A stretch of DNA of 58,935 nt from Methanocrinis alkalitolerans (GCF_029167205.1 NZ_JARFPL010000015.1:1-58935), one strand, 5' to 3'. Shown: positions 32,514-42,144, numbered from the stretch's first letter. Notes: generated by a model not told the origin, from the sequence alone. Numbers and translations are program-made.

Positions 32514-34328
32514 CTAAACTGCGTCCTCCAAAACGAGCCTGGGGGCGACGCCGAGAGACTTTATCTCGTCGAGCAAGAGCTTGAAGGCGTAGCTCATCTC
32601 CACGGGGTATATCTCAGTGTCCGAGCCGCAGACGGAGCAGTAGTCGACGTTCCTCCTCTTGTCGTGGATGGCGATCATGCCGCATCGGCTGCAGACGAGC
32701 TCCGTCACCTTGTCGGACTCGTCGACGAGCCGCTCCTTCAGAGCGAGGGCTGCGCCGTGGGCTATCAAAACGTCCCGCTCCATCTCCCCGAACCGCAGCC
32801 CCCCTTCTCTCGCGCGCCCCTCCGTCGGCTGCCTGGTGAGGACCTGGACTGGGCCTCTGGACCTCGCGTGCATCTTACCCGTCACCATGTGGTAGAGCTT
32901 CTGGTATAGGATCACCCCGACGAAGACGTCGGCCATGATCTGCTGGCCGTTGATGCCGTTGTACATCACCTCTCGGCCAGTGTGGGAGAAGCCGAACTTG
33001 GTGAGGGCGGACCTCATGTCCGCCTCTTCTTCGCCCAGAAAGGCGGTGGCGTCCACGAGCCTCCCTTCTAGAGATCCCATCTTACCCCCGATCATCTCCA
33101 GGACGTGGCCTACGGTCATCCTCGAGGGGATGGCGTGGGGGTTGACGATGAGGTCCGGAACCTGGCCTGACTCGGTGAAGGGCATATCCTCAGGAGGGAC
33201 GATGAGCCCCACGACGCCTTTCTGGCCGTGGCGCGAGGCGAACTTGTCCCCCAGCTCTGGAACCCTCTGGTCCCTCGTCTTCACCTTGGAGAGCCGGTTT
33301 CCGTTGGAGGACTCGGTGAGGATCACCGTGTCCACCACCCCCTTCTCGTTGGACCTCATGGTGACGGAGGTCTCCCGCCTCTGCTGAGGGGTGATACCGA
33401 ACTCTGTCGGCTCTTCGAGGAACCGGGGCGGGGAGGTCTTGCCGATGAGGACGTCGTTGGGGGCCACCACGGCGTTGGGGTTGACGAGGCCGTCGTCGTC
33501 GAGCTGGGAGTACGCCTCCGTCCCCCTCGCACCCCGGACTTCCATATCCGGTATCTCGAACTTATCCTCCTGGCCGCCGGGGTACTTCCGCTCCTCCGCC
33601 TCCGAGACCCTGAAGAAGTGGCTCCGGCCCAGCCCCCTCTCGATGGAGCCCCTGTTGAGGATGAGGGCGTCCTCGATGTTGTACCCCTCGTATACGAGGA
33701 CCGCCACGACGAAGTTCTGACCTGCGGGCCTCTCGTCGAAGCCTATGGCGTCGGCGGTCCGGCTCCTGCATAGAGCCCTCTGGGGGTAGTGGAGGTAATG
33801 GCCCCTGGTGTCCGGTCGGAGCTTGGTGTTGGCCATGGGGGTCCCAAGGCACTGCTTGACCATCCCGGCCCCCATGGTGTTCCTGGGGCTGGCATTGTGC
33901 TCAGGGTAGGGGACGAGGCCTGTGCATATACCCAGGATCAGAGAGGGGTCCACCTCCAGGTGGGTATGATCGGGGGTGGTGTCCTCCTCCCAGATCGCCA
34001 CCAGGGCGTTCTCCTCCTCCGCAGCGTCGAGGTACTCGACGAGCCCCTGGGATACGAGATCAGAGAAGGCGATCTCGCCCTGCCGGAGCTTCTCTATATG
34101 CTCTTCTGTCACCAGGGGGGCGCCGCCCTCCACCACGATGAGGGGGCGACGGGCTCTGCCGGAGTCGGTGCTTATCAGGATCTCGTTGGTCCTAGCGAAG
34201 TAGGAGACGTTGATCTGGTTGCTTATCTGGCCGGACCTTCGAAGCCGCCTCATATCTCCGGCCAGCTTCGTGGGGTCGGAATGAGTCCCCATGAACTCAC
34301 CGTTTACAAATACTCTCGCGCTACTCAT
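32514..34328 (-). CDS. rpoB1: DNA-directed RNA polymerase subunit B' (Rpo2C)
   Basis: A 604-residue C-terminal part of the second-largest subunit. KFASRHGQKGVVG and the hybrid-binding HARSRGPVQVLTRQP segment are present, and the C-terminal zinc ribbon CSRCGMIA...CSVCG is intact. The subunit is split into B'' and B', typical of methanogens. It overlaps rpoB2 by 8 bases. Confidence 0.97.
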   Translation of the reverse strand: MSSARVFVNGEFMGTHSDPTKLAGDMRRLRRSGQISNQINVSYFARTNEILISTDSGRARRPLIVVEGGAPLVTEEHIEKLRQGEIAFSDLVSQGLVEYLDAAEEENALVAIWEEDTTPDHTHLEVDPSLILGICTGLVPYPEHNASPRNTMGAGMVKQCLGTPMANTKLRPDTRGHYLHYPQRALCRSRTADAIGFDERPAGQNFVVAVLVYEGYNIEDALILNRGSIERGLGRSHFFRVSEAEERKYPGGQEDKFEIPDMEVRGARGTEAYSQLDDDGLVNPNAVVAPNDVLIGKTSPPRFLEEPTEFGITPQQRRETSVTMRSNEKGVVDTVILTESSNGNRLSKVKTRDQRVPELGDKFASRHGQKGVVGLIVPPEDMPFTESGQVPDLIVNPHAIPSRMTVGHVLEMIGGKMGSLEGRLVDATAFLGEEEADMRSALTKFGFSHTGREVMYNGINGQQIMADVFVGVILYQKLYHMVTGKMHARSRGPVQVLTRQPTEGRAREGGLRFGEMERDVLIAHGAALALKERLVDESDKVTELVCSRCGMIAIHDKRRNVDYCSVCGSDTEIYPVEMSYAFKLLLDEIKSLGVAPRLVLEDAV

Positions 34329-35823
34329 GTCGACCCACCACCGGGACTACCTCCAGATCCAGAAGCATCTTCTTCACGTCCTCATAATCCTCGACCCCTG
34401 TAGATAGCTCGACCCCCTGGGCGAAGTTCTTGACGAGACCGCAGTTGGGGCCTTCCGGAGTCTCGCTGGGACAGATCCTCCCCCACTGGGTGGGATGAAG
34501 ATCCCTCGCCTCGAAGTGGGGCTGGGACCGGGATAGGGGTGATATCACCCTTCGGAGATGGCTGAGGGTGGCCATATAATCGGTCCGGTCCAGGAGCTGA
34601 GAGACGCCGGTCCTACCTCCAACCCAGTTTCCGGTGGCCAGAGGATGGATCATCCTCTCGGTGAGGACGTCGGCCCGGACGGTGGTGATGACGTTCAGCT
34701 CCCGATTTCTCATGCTCGCCCGCTCGAGCTGGTACTTGATGTCCCTCGTCAGCCTGCTGAAGGCGACCCGGAATAGGTCCTCCATAAGGTCTCCGGATAG
34801 CTTGAGCCTCTTATTGGCGTAGTGGTCCTTGTCGTCCTCCCCCCTCTTTGCCAGGGCAAGCTCGAAGCACGCCTCCGCCATCCTGGCGAGGAAGAGCCCT
34901 TTGGCGTAGCGGTCCCCCTCTTCGACCCCGATATGGGGGAGAAGGTACCGATCCAGGACGTAGGCTGCCCTCTTCTTCTGGTACTCCTTCGCCTGGCCAG
35001 CGGCGACCCTGCCGCCTATCTTCTCGAGAGCCTCCTCCTTGGTCGCCACCTCCGCCTCCTCAAGGTTCTCCAGCATGAACTTTATTATCTCCGGGTTGTC
35101 GGAGACGGCCTGGACGATATCCATATCTGTCTCGAGGCCGAGGGATCGGGCCAGGGTTACGAAGTTGAGCCTCCCGCTGACGGAGGGGAAGGATACCTCC
35201 AGTATAGACCTCCTCCCCCGCTCAACGATCACCAGCGACCGGTACCCCTGCCTTTGAGAGAAGACCTTGGCCACCTCGATGTCGTCGTCGTACCTCTGGT
35301 TGTACTCCACCAGGATCTTGTTGGGGGAGAGGTCCTCCAGGGTCATGATCACCCTCTCAGACCCGTTCACCACGAAGTATCCGCCCGGGTCCAGGGGGTC
35401 CTCCCCATACTCGATCATCTCCTCCCGCGATAGGCCTGAGAGGTTGCAGACCTGAGACATCACCATGATAGGGAGCATCCCGATCATCGCCTCCACCGGC
35501 TCCTTCTCAGTCTCCCCCTGGACTATCGTCATCTGCAAGCGGAGGGGGGATGCGTAGGTGAGGTTTCGGAGCCTAGCGTCGTTGGGATAGAGCCGCTCCA
35601 CAGAGCCATCTGCCTCGGTGACCGTCGGCTTCTCAGCTCTGATGGCGCCGAGCCTGACGTAGGTATCCTCGATGTTCGTCTCGATGATCCCCACCTCGTC
35701 GATCACCTTCTGCAGTCCATGATCTATGAAATCATTGAAAGAGTTTATGTGATGGTGGACCAGCTTATCTTTCGTAAAATAGGCCTTGTATAGAAGATTT
35801 CTGTCAAGCAAACCGTAAAACAC
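34321..35823 (-). CDS. rpoB2: DNA-directed RNA polymerase subunit B'' (Rpo2N)
   Basis: A 500-residue N-terminal part of the second-largest subunit (lobe and fork regions: GGYFVVNGSERVIM, HPTQWGRICPSETPEGPNCG). It starts 4 bases after rpoH, within the same transcript. Confidence 0.97.
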   Translation of the reverse strand: MFYGLLDRNLLYKAYFTKDKLVHHHINSFNDFIDHGLQKVIDEVGIIETNIEDTYVRLGAIRAEKPTVTEADGSVERLYPNDARLRNLTYASPLRLQMTIVQGETEKEPVEAMIGMLPIMVMSQVCNLSGLSREEMIEYGEDPLDPGGYFVVNGSERVIMTLEDLSPNKILVEYNQRYDDDIEVAKVFSQRQGYRSLVIVERGRRSILEVSFPSVSGRLNFVTLARSLGLETDMDIVQAVSDNPEIIKFMLENLEEAEVATKEEALEKIGGRVAAGQAKEYQKKRAAYVLDRYLLPHIGVEEGDRYAKGLFLARMAEACFELALAKRGEDDKDHYANKRLKLSGDLMEDLFRVAFSRLTRDIKYQLERASMRNRELNVITTVRADVLTERMIHPLATGNWVGGRTGVSQLLDRTDYMATLSHLRRVISPLSRSQPHFEARDLHPTQWGRICPSETPEGPNCGLVKNFAQGVELSTGVEDYEDVKKMLLDLEVVPVVGRHE

Positions 35824-35827
35824 CTCT

Positions 35828-36064
35828 TCAATCGATTACCAGTCTGTAAAAGACCGACTCTCCTGATGTGGAACTCTTCCTGATTATCTTTACCACGTCC
35901 CCGACCTTACCACCGATCTCCTTAACCACCGGGTCTGCGACATGGATCTTCGGAAGCTGAGCAGAATCCACGCCGTAACTCTTCAGCATCTCCTCCAACT
36001 CTTCGGGAGATAGGAGGGTGTGGGCTGGAACCAGGTCATGATCCTGCAGTACAAATTTTTTCAT
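35828..36064 (-). CDS. rpoH: DNA-directed RNA polymerase subunit H (Rpo5)
   Basis: A 78-residue subunit equivalent to the C-terminal domain of eukaryotic RPB5 (DHDLVPAHTLLSPEELEEML). It is the first protein gene of the polymerase operon. Only 28 bases separate it from the tRNA-Lys gene upstream on the same strand, leaving no room for an independent promoter; GGGAGTGA supplies the ribosome site. Confidence 0.96.
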   Translation of the reverse strand: MKKFVLQDHDLVPAHTLLSPEELEEMLKSYGVDSAQLPKIHVADPVVKEIGGKVGDVVKIIRKSSTSGESVFYRLVID

Positions 36065-36092
36065 ACAGTCACTCCCAGAAATGAGCGTTAAG

Positions 36093-36184
36093 CGGGCTCG
36101 AAGGGATTTGAACCCTCGACCACCTGGTATCTTCGTTCAAAAAACTTAAAAGCCAGACGCTCTGCCTAACTGAGCTACGAGCCC
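36093..36184 (-). tRNA. trnK: tRNA-Lys (UUU) with an 18-nt intron
   Basis: Read on the minus strand, acceptor GGGCTCG pairs with CGAGCCC, and the D arm, T arm (GTTCAAATC) and anticodon stem TCTGG/CCAGG fold normally. The anticodon is TTT. An 18-base insertion (36129-36146) lies between positions 37 and 38, the canonical archaeal intron site cut by the bulge-helix-bulge endonuclease. CCA is not encoded. It lies directly upstream of rpoH and may be co-transcribed. Confidence 0.93.
36129..36146 (-). other. Intron of tRNA-Lys
   Basis: The 18-nt sequence, read 5'-AGTTTTTTGAACGAAGAT, interrupts the anticodon loop after A37. Removing it restores a 7-base loop CTTTTAA on a 5-bp stem. Ends were set by requiring the canonical loop; exact cut sites depend on the bulge-helix-bulge fold. 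Confidence 0.85.
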
Positions 36185-36254
36185 CCATGAGCAGATCAGC
36201 CCATACCACTGTCTAGGAGATGGTCATCCGACATAAAACCTTTTCGGCTTCCTA

Positions 36255-37382
36255 TCATATCTCCCCGAGGATTATGGCCGCGATGTCGTCGCCGACCTCT
36301 GAGGTCGTATTGCTCCCGCCCATATCGTAGGTCCTGACCTTCCCCCTCTTGATGTTCGTCTCGATCGCCCTCACCACGTCCTCGGCTGCGGCGCGCTCGC
36401 CCAGATGCTCCAGAAGCATCGCCCCTGCCCAGATGGTGGCGATGGGGTTTACCTTGTTCATGCCCTTATATTTGGGGGCGCTGCCATGGATCGGCTCGAA
36501 CATGCTCGTCCCCTCTGGGTTGATGTTCGCCCCCGGAGCGAGGCCGAGCCCCCCCTGAATCATGGCGCCCAGGTCGGTGATTATGTCGCCGAACATGTTG
36601 GGGGCGACTACGACGTCGAACCACTCGGGGTTCTTGACAAACCACATGGTGATGGCGTCGACGAAGTTATAGTCCGTCTCCACCTCAGGATAGTCGGAAG
36701 AAAGCCTCTCGAACTCCTCTCTCCAGAAGCCGTAGATGTCGGAGAGGACGTTCGCCTTGTCGACGCTGGAGAGGTGCTTTCTCCGCTCCATGGCCAGGTC
36801 GAAGGCGTACTTTATGACCCTCGTCGTCCCCTCCTTCGAGATCATCCCTATCTGGTAGGCGATCTCTTCGCTGTTGGACTCGACGTCGAGGCCGAACTTG
36901 ACGGTGTAGAGATCCCTAATAACATCGAACTCTGAGCGGCTATTCCCCGCCTTCGCACGGCTCCCGATCCCGATGTAGAAGTCCTCGGTATTCTCGCGAA
37001 CGACGGTGAAGTCAATATCCTTGGGCCCCTTATCTTTGATAGGGGTCCAGACCCCCTCCAGGAGCTTGACGGGCCGGAGGTTGACGTACTGGTCGAAGTA
37101 GAACCGCATCGCCAGGAGGACGCCCTTCTCCAGGACCCCCGGCTTCACCCTCGGATCGCCTATGGAGCCGAGGTAGATCGCCCTGTACCGCGAGAGCTCT
37201 TTCAACGTATCCTCACCCACCAGCTCTCCCGTCTCTAAGTAGTGGTCTGCTCCCAGGGAGTACGCGGTCCATTCGATATCAAAACCGTGCATCTCCCCCG
37301 CGGCCTCCGCCACCTTCATACCCTCGGCCACTATCTCAGGTCCTATACCATCCCCAGGGATAACGGGCACTTTGTACTTCAA
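36255..37382 (-). CDS. leuB: 3-isopropylmalate/isocitrate-type beta-decarboxylating dehydrogenase
   Basis: A 375-residue NAD-dependent dehydrogenase: IPGDGIGPEIVAEG, VRENTEDFYIG, the catalytic Lys/Tyr region, and APNMFGDIITDLGAM with the metal Asp. Beside leuD it most likely oxidises 3-isopropylmalate (leucine). Relatives in methanogens also serve isocitrate, homoisocitrate or methylmalate, so leucine is favoured only by context. The start is TTG, overlapping the leuD stop (TTGA). Confidence 0.82.
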   Translation of the reverse strand: MKYKVPVIPGDGIGPEIVAEGMKVAEAAGEMHGFDIEWTAYSLGADHYLETGELVGEDTLKELSRYRAIYLGSIGDPRVKPGVLEKGVLLAMRFYFDQYVNLRPVKLLEGVWTPIKDKGPKDIDFTVVRENTEDFYIGIGSRAKAGNSRSEFDVIRDLYTVKFGLDVESNSEEIAYQIGMISKEGTTRVIKYAFDLAMERRKHLSSVDKANVLSDIYGFWREEFERLSSDYPEVETDYNFVDAITMWFVKNPEWFDVVVAPNMFGDIITDLGAMIQGGLGLAPGANINPEGTSMFEPIHGSAPKYKGMNKVNPIATIWAGAMLLEHLGERAAAEDVVRAIETNIKRGKVRTYDMGGSNTTSEVGDDIAAIILGEI

Positions 37383-37903
37383 GCAGACCTCACCATCCTC
37401 TTAGTATACTCTACAAGCCCCCCCATCGCCACGATCTCCTGGAGGAATGGCGGGAGCGGCGTAGTCCGATAAGTCTCGCCAGTGGACCGGTTATATATGA
37501 TCCCCTCGTCGGCGTCGATCTCGATCTCGTCTCCATCGCGGATCCTATCCGCTTCGGCGGAGACGAACAAGGGCAGGCCGATGTTTATGGCGTTCCGGAA
37601 GAATATCCGGGCGAAGGATTCGGCGACGACGGCCTTCACCCCCGCCCCTTTGAGACCCAGAGGCGCGTGCTCCCGGGAGGAGCCGCAGCCGAAGTTCCTT
37701 TTCGCCACAACGAAGTCGCCAGCGACGACCTCCCTCGCAAACTCCGGTCGTACGCCCTCAAAGACGTGTTTTGCGAGGTCCTCGGGGTCGTTGATCACCA
37801 GATAGCGTCCGGGTATGACCGCATCGGTGTCGACGTCATCTTCAAACTTCCAAGCTCTGCCTGCCAGAAAATATCCCCCCAACGGCTTTGGGCTAGTTAG
37901 CAA
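37379..37903 (-). CDS. leuD: Aconitase-family dehydratase small subunit (LeuD/HacB type)
   Basis: About 174 residues: GRAWKFEDDVDTDAVIPGRYL, FGCGSSREHAPLGLKGAGV and FARIFFRNAINIGLP are diagnostic of isopropylmalate isomerase small subunits. The substrate loop reads YLVI, closer to isopropylmalate isomerase than to the YLRT reported for homoaconitase. The large subunit is not in the window. The start is uncertain: the frame opens with TTG at 37903, but a TATA box only about 15 bases upstream suggests translation from a TTG or CTG about 20-40 bases further in, nearer the usual N-terminus. Confidence 0.87.
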   Translation of the reverse strand: MLTSPKPLGGYFLAGRAWKFEDDVDTDAVIPGRYLVINDPEDLAKHVFEGVRPEFAREVVAGDFVVAKRNFGCGSSREHAPLGLKGAGVKAVVAESFARIFFRNAINIGLPLFVSAEADRIRDGDEIEIDADEGIIYNRSTGETYRTTPLPPFLQEIVAMGGLVEYTKRMVRSA

Positions 37904-37948
37904 TGCCGATGGTCTATATTAAAGTGACCGTCCCCGGGAGGGACCGCA

Positions 37949-37958
37949 CAATATTTAG
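37949..37958 (+). promoter_or_regulatory. TATA box of the fwd operon
   Basis: CAATATTTAG in the gap between leuD and fwdD, about 50 bases upstream of the fwdD start. GGTGATTTGAG just before the TTG start provides the ribosome site. An oppositely directed TATA-like TTTAATATAG serves leuD nearby. Confidence 0.4.
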
Positions 37959-38007
37959 CCCTTGGGGGGGCAGCTACTAGGGAGTTCGAATTCGATGGTG
38001 ATTTGAG

Positions 38008-38400
38008 TTGAAGGCGATCATGATCTCTGGACGCACCCTCGGCCAGGGTGCAAGCTTGGAGGCGAAGACGTCGCCCGAGTTCTTCAAGGCCGTATCTTTC
38101 TGCGCCCTATCCGAAGAAGACTACGACGCCCTCGGCATATCCGGGGAGGGGAACGTCCTGGTGAGGAACGAGTTCGGCGAGATCGTCGTATCGGCAAAGA
38201 AGGATGAGGGGCTTCCTCCCGGGGTAATCTTCATACCGATGGGCCCCTGGGCCAACGCCGTGGTGGGGCGAAAGACCGGCGGCTGCGGGACCCCCCAGTT
38301 CAAGGGGGAAAAAGTCGAGGTCGAAGGAACGAAGATGCCCGTGATGGAGATCCGGGAGCTCTTCGCCGACATGAAGAAGCAGGGGGGGGGTCGGTCTTGA
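38008..38400 (+). CDS. fwdD: Formylmethanofuran dehydrogenase subunit D
   Basis: A 130-residue FwdD, equivalent to the C-terminal molybdopterin-dinucleotide-binding domain of large Mo/W oxidoreductases (GRTLGQGASLEAK, FIPMGPWANAVV). It pairs with FwdB to form the W/Mo-pterin site reducing CO2 to formate. TTG start after GGTGATTTGAG. It overlaps fwdB by 4 bases. Confidence 0.94.
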   Translation: MKAIMISGRTLGQGASLEAKTSPEFFKAVSFCALSEEDYDALGISGEGNVLVRNEFGEIVVSAKKDEGLPPGVIFIPMGPWANAVVGRKTGGCGTPQFKGEKVEVEGTKMPVMEIRELFADMKKQGGGRS

Positions 38401-39689
38401 TCATCGAAGACGTCCTCTGCCCCTTCTGCGGCTGCCTCTGCGACGACATAAAGGTCGAGGTGGAGGAGGGGAAGGTAGTCGGCGTCAAGAGAGCCTGCAG
38501 GCTCGGATCGAGCAAGATCCGGGGCCACGAGAGGATCAGAGCCCCCATGGTGAGGAGGGATGGAGAGCTCTTTGAGACGACCTACGATGAGGCCTACGAC
38601 CGGGCCGCCCGGATCCTGAAGGGGGCGAAGAGGCCGCTCCTCTACGGCTGGTGCTCGACGGTCTGCGAGACGGCGAAGAAGGGGATCCTCCTGGCTGAGG
38701 AGGTGGGCGGCGTCATCGACTCCACCGCCACAGTCTGCCACGGACCCTCCATCATAGGGATCGAGGAGAAGGGGCTCTCCGGCTCGACCCTGGGGCAGGT
38801 GAAGAACAGAGCCGACCTGATAATATTCTGGGGGGCGAACCCCGCCGAGGCCCATCCCCGCCACACCATGCGATATTCGTCAAATTCCACGGGGATGTTC
38901 ACCCCCGAGGGGAGGCGGGGGAGGAAGGTCATCGTCGTCGACGTCCGAAAGACGAGGACCGCCAAGAACGCCGACAAGTTCATCCTCATAAGGCCAGGGA
39001 CCGACTACGAGGTGATCTCCGCCCTCCGGATGATCGTCAAAGGCAAGGGCGACCTGATCCCGGAGACGGTGGCGGGGGTCAACAAAGCCGACCTGGAAGA
39101 GGCGGCCGGGATGATGAAGGCCGCCAAGTTCGGGTCGATCCTCTTCGGCCTCGGGATGACCCACAGCAGGGGGAGGTACAAGAACGTCGACAACGCCCTA
39201 TCCCTGGTGGCAGATCTGAACGGCTTCACCAAGTTCGTGGTGATGGCCATGAGGGGGCACTACAACGTGGCGGGGTTCGGTCAGGTCTGCGCCTGGGAGA
39301 CGGGCTATCCCATGGCCGTGGACCTCTCCCGGGGCGCCCCCTACTTCAACCCCGGCGAGACGGCCGCCTGCGACCTCCTGGGGAGGAGGGAGGCGGACGC
39401 CATGATGGTCGTCGCCGCAGACCCGGCGTCGAACTTCCCCAGGGAGACAGTCGAGGCGATGGCAGAGATCCCGGTCATCCAGGTCGACCCCTTCCCCAAC
39501 CCCACGACGTTCCTCGCCGACGTGGTGATACCGACGGCAGTCTGCGGCATCGAGGCGGAGGGGACAGCATACCGGATGGACGGCCTATCCTTGAGGATGA
39601 AGAAGGTCATCGACTCCGGCCTCCCCACAGACGAGGAGGTCGTGGAGAATATTCTTGATCGAGTGAGGAGGCTCGCCGATGATAATTGA
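38397..39689 (+). CDS. fwdB: Formylmethanofuran dehydrogenase subunit B (W/Mo-pterin catalytic subunit)
   Basis: A 430-residue catalytic subunit. The N-terminal CPFCGCLCDD motif binds one [4Fe-4S] cluster; TVCHGPS supplies the metal-ligating Cys (Cys, not selenocysteine). It reduces CO2 to formate with ferredoxin electrons. TTG start within the fwdD end. In acetoclastic methanogens the enzyme serves biosynthesis or methyl oxidation. Overlaps fwdA by 11 bases. Confidence 0.95.
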   Translation: MIIEDVLCPFCGCLCDDIKVEVEEGKVVGVKRACRLGSSKIRGHERIRAPMVRRDGELFETTYDEAYDRAARILKGAKRPLLYGWCSTVCETAKKGILLAEEVGGVIDSTATVCHGPSIIGIEEKGLSGSTLGQVKNRADLIIFWGANPAEAHPRHTMRYSSNSTGMFTPEGRRGRKVIVVDVRKTRTAKNADKFILIRPGTDYEVISALRMIVKGKGDLIPETVAGVNKADLEEAAGMMKAAKFGSILFGLGMTHSRGRYKNVDNALSLVADLNGFTKFVVMAMRGHYNVAGFGQVCAWETGYPMAVDLSRGAPYFNPGETAACDLLGRREADAMMVVAADPASNFPRETVEAMAEIPVIQVDPFPNPTTFLADVVIPTAVCGIEAEGTAYRMDGLSLRMKKVIDSGLPTDEEVVENILDRVRRLADDN

Positions 39690-41364
39690 GGGCGGGATCG
39701 TCTACGATCCCATAAACGGGGTCCTCGGAGAGGAGATGGACGTCTCCATCGAGGACGGCAGAGTTGTCGAAGAGTCCCGAGATGGCGAAAAAATCGATGC
39801 CCGGGGGATGCTCGTCTTGCCCGGCGGCGTCGACGCCCACGCCCACATCGCCGGGGCGAAGGTGAACACCGGCAGGATCATGCGCCCCGAGGACGGGAGG
39901 CGGGGGACGGAGGCGAGGACGAAGCTTCTGCGGCCTTCCACCGGATACACAGTCCCCAACTGCTACGCAATCGGGTACCGCTACGCCCGCCTCGGCTACA
40001 CCTGCGCCTTCGAGGCGGCGACGCCGATCCTGGAGGCGAGGCACACCCACGAGGAGCTGGAGGAGATCCCCATAGTAGACAAGGGGGCGCTCACCCTCTT
40101 CGGGAACAACTGGGAGGTGCTGGAGTGCGTCAGGGACGGCGACCTCGAAAAGCTTGCGGCCTTCGTCGCCTGGGGCCTTCGGGCGAGCAGGGGTTACGGC
40201 GTCAAGGTGGTGAACCCCGGGGGCGGCGAGGCGTGGGGATTCGGCGGTAACGTCAAGGGGATCGACGACCCCGTCCCGAACTTTGGGGTCACCGCCAGGG
40301 AGATCATAAGGTACCTGATGAGGGCTAACGAGGCCCTCCGCCTCCCCCACTCCGTCCACCTCCACACCAACAACCTGGGCAAGCCCGGAAACTACGAGAC
40401 GACCCTCGCGACCCTCCGGGCCGTCGAGGATATCGCCTCATCCAGGGACCGGCAGGTCCTCCACGTCACCCACATGCAGTTCTCCGCCTACGGCGGGACC
40501 GGCTGGAGGGACTTCGAGTCGAAGGCCCCCGAGATCTCCGATTACTTCAATAAACACGATCAGTTCACCATGGACATGGGCCAGCTGATCTTCGGGTCCG
40601 CAACCACCATGACCGCTGACGCCCCCCTGGAGTACGGAAACGCCCGCCTCCTCAAGGCAAAGTGGTCGAACCACGACATAGAGCTGGAGGAGTCGAGCGG
40701 CGTCGTCCCCCTCGTCTACGGGAGGAAGAATCCCATCAACGCGATCCAGTGGGCGATCGGCCTGGAGCTCGCCCTCCTGACGGAGGACCCCTGGCAGATG
40801 ATCATGACCACAGACCACCCCAACGGCGGCCCCTTCGTCAACTACCCCGAGGTCGTCGCCCTCCTCATGAGCCGGTCGAAGAGGGAGAAGGAGCTGGCAA
40901 CCCTCCACGACCTGGCATCCAAGAGGTCTTCCCTCCCGTCCATCGAGAGGGAGATGGACTGGAACGAGGTCGCCATCGTGACGAGGGCGGGACCCGCCCG
41001 GATCCTGGGGCTAGCGGAGAAGGGGCACCTGGGGGTCGGGGCGGACGGGGACGTCTCCATCTACGATGTCAACCCGGAAAAGGTGGACCCATCGAAGGAG
41101 CACGAAGAGGTGAAGGCCGCCCTCGCCGGGGCCAAGTACACCATCAAGGGCGGCGAGGTAGTCGTCAGAGACGGCGAGGTTGTGGCGGTGCCCCAGGGGA
41201 GGACCTACTGGGTCGACGCCTCGGTCCCGGAGGATGCAGAGGCGAGGGTTAAGGCCGACCTGGTCGAGAAGTTCGCCAAGTACTACAGCATCCAGATGTC
41301 AAACTACATGGTCCAGGACGCCTACGTCACCCGTCCACGAGTGATCAGGGCGGGGGTGATCTAG
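39679..41364 (+). CDS. fwdA: Formylmethanofuran dehydrogenase subunit A (formate-methanofuran condensing amidohydrolase)
   Basis: A 561-residue binuclear amidohydrolase: metal motif GVDAHAHIAG, the carboxylated Lys in YGVKVVNPGG, HLHTNN, and the catalytic Asp in TTDHPNGGPF. It condenses formate, made by FwdBD and tunnelled through the protein, with methanofuran. It is followed directly by fwdC. Confidence 0.97.
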   Translation: MIIEGGIVYDPINGVLGEEMDVSIEDGRVVEESRDGEKIDARGMLVLPGGVDAHAHIAGAKVNTGRIMRPEDGRRGTEARTKLLRPSTGYTVPNCYAIGYRYARLGYTCAFEAATPILEARHTHEELEEIPIVDKGALTLFGNNWEVLECVRDGDLEKLAAFVAWGLRASRGYGVKVVNPGGGEAWGFGGNVKGIDDPVPNFGVTAREIIRYLMRANEALRLPHSVHLHTNNLGKPGNYETTLATLRAVEDIASSRDRQVLHVTHMQFSAYGGTGWRDFESKAPEISDYFNKHDQFTMDMGQLIFGSATTMTADAPLEYGNARLLKAKWSNHDIELEESSGVVPLVYGRKNPINAIQWAIGLELALLTEDPWQMIMTTDHPNGGPFVNYPEVVALLMSRSKREKELATLHDLASKRSSLPSIEREMDWNEVAIVTRAGPARILGLAEKGHLGVGADGDVSIYDVNPEKVDPSKEHEEVKAALAGAKYTIKGGEVVVRDGEVVAVPQGRTYWVDASVPEDAEARVKADLVEKFAKYYSIQMSNYMVQDAYVTRPRVIRAGVI

Positions 41365-42144
41365 ATGAAGAAGGTTATCATAAAGCCGCTTCGGGAATTC
41401 TGGGTCCCGGTGGAGGCGGAGAGGATAAGCCCCGACATCTTCGCCCCTCTATCCATCGAAGAGATAAGAAGGCTGGAGGTCTGGGAGGGGAATAGAAAGG
41501 TCACCCTATCGGACCTCTTTATGATATCGGGTGACGATGAACCCGCGCCGCCGGGGGATAATGAGATCGTCCTTTCCGGCGACTTCTCCAGGGTGAAGCG
41601 GATCGGCGAGAAGATGACCTCAGGTACGATCGTCATCAAGGGCGACGTCGGAATGCACGCCGGAAACGGGATGTCCGGCGGCGAGATCCTGATCGATGGG
41701 AACGCCGGTGACTGGCTCGGCCGGGAGATGCAGGGCGGAAAGATCACCGTCTCTGGCGACGCCGGCGAGTACGTCGGAGCCGGCTATCGCGGCGAGAGCT
41801 GTGGGATGCGCGGCGGCGAGATCCTGGTCGAGGGGTCGGCCGGCGACTATCTTGGCGAACACCTCTGCGGCGGGACCATCACCGTCGGGGGAGACGCAGG
41901 CGACTTTCCGGGGATCGGAAACCGGGGCGGAGCGATCGTCATCGGTGGGAACGCCCACCTCCCGGGAGCGGAGATGGCCAGCGGCACCATCACCGTCCGG
42001 GGAAGAGCGAGGGTCCTCCCGTCATTCCAGCGGCTGGAGACGGTGGAGATCGACGGCATCCGCTTCGATAAGTTTTTGGGAGATCTGGTGGACGACGGGA
42101 AGGGCGAGCTATTTGCAGCCTCAGTGGAGGACGGAGGAAGATGA
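41365..42144 (+). CDS. fwdC: Formylmethanofuran dehydrogenase subunit C
   Basis: A 259-residue beta-helix subunit of the GXGXG (glutamate synthase C-domain) type: repeated GGEILIDGNAGDWLG, GGKITVSGDAGEYVG and GGTITVGGDAGDFPG turns are clear. It is structural and anchors the complex. Its ATG immediately follows the fwdA stop. Polyferredoxin subunits (fwdF/G) are absent from this cluster. Confidence 0.95.
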   Translation: MKKVIIKPLREFWVPVEAERISPDIFAPLSIEEIRRLEVWEGNRKVTLSDLFMISGDDEPAPPGDNEIVLSGDFSRVKRIGEKMTSGTIVIKGDVGMHAGNGMSGGEILIDGNAGDWLGREMQGGKITVSGDAGEYVGAGYRGESCGMRGGEILVEGSAGDYLGEHLCGGTITVGGDAGDFPGIGNRGGAIVIGGNAHLPGAEMASGTITVRGRARVLPSFQRLETVEIDGIRFDKFLGDLVDDGKGELFAASVEDGGR

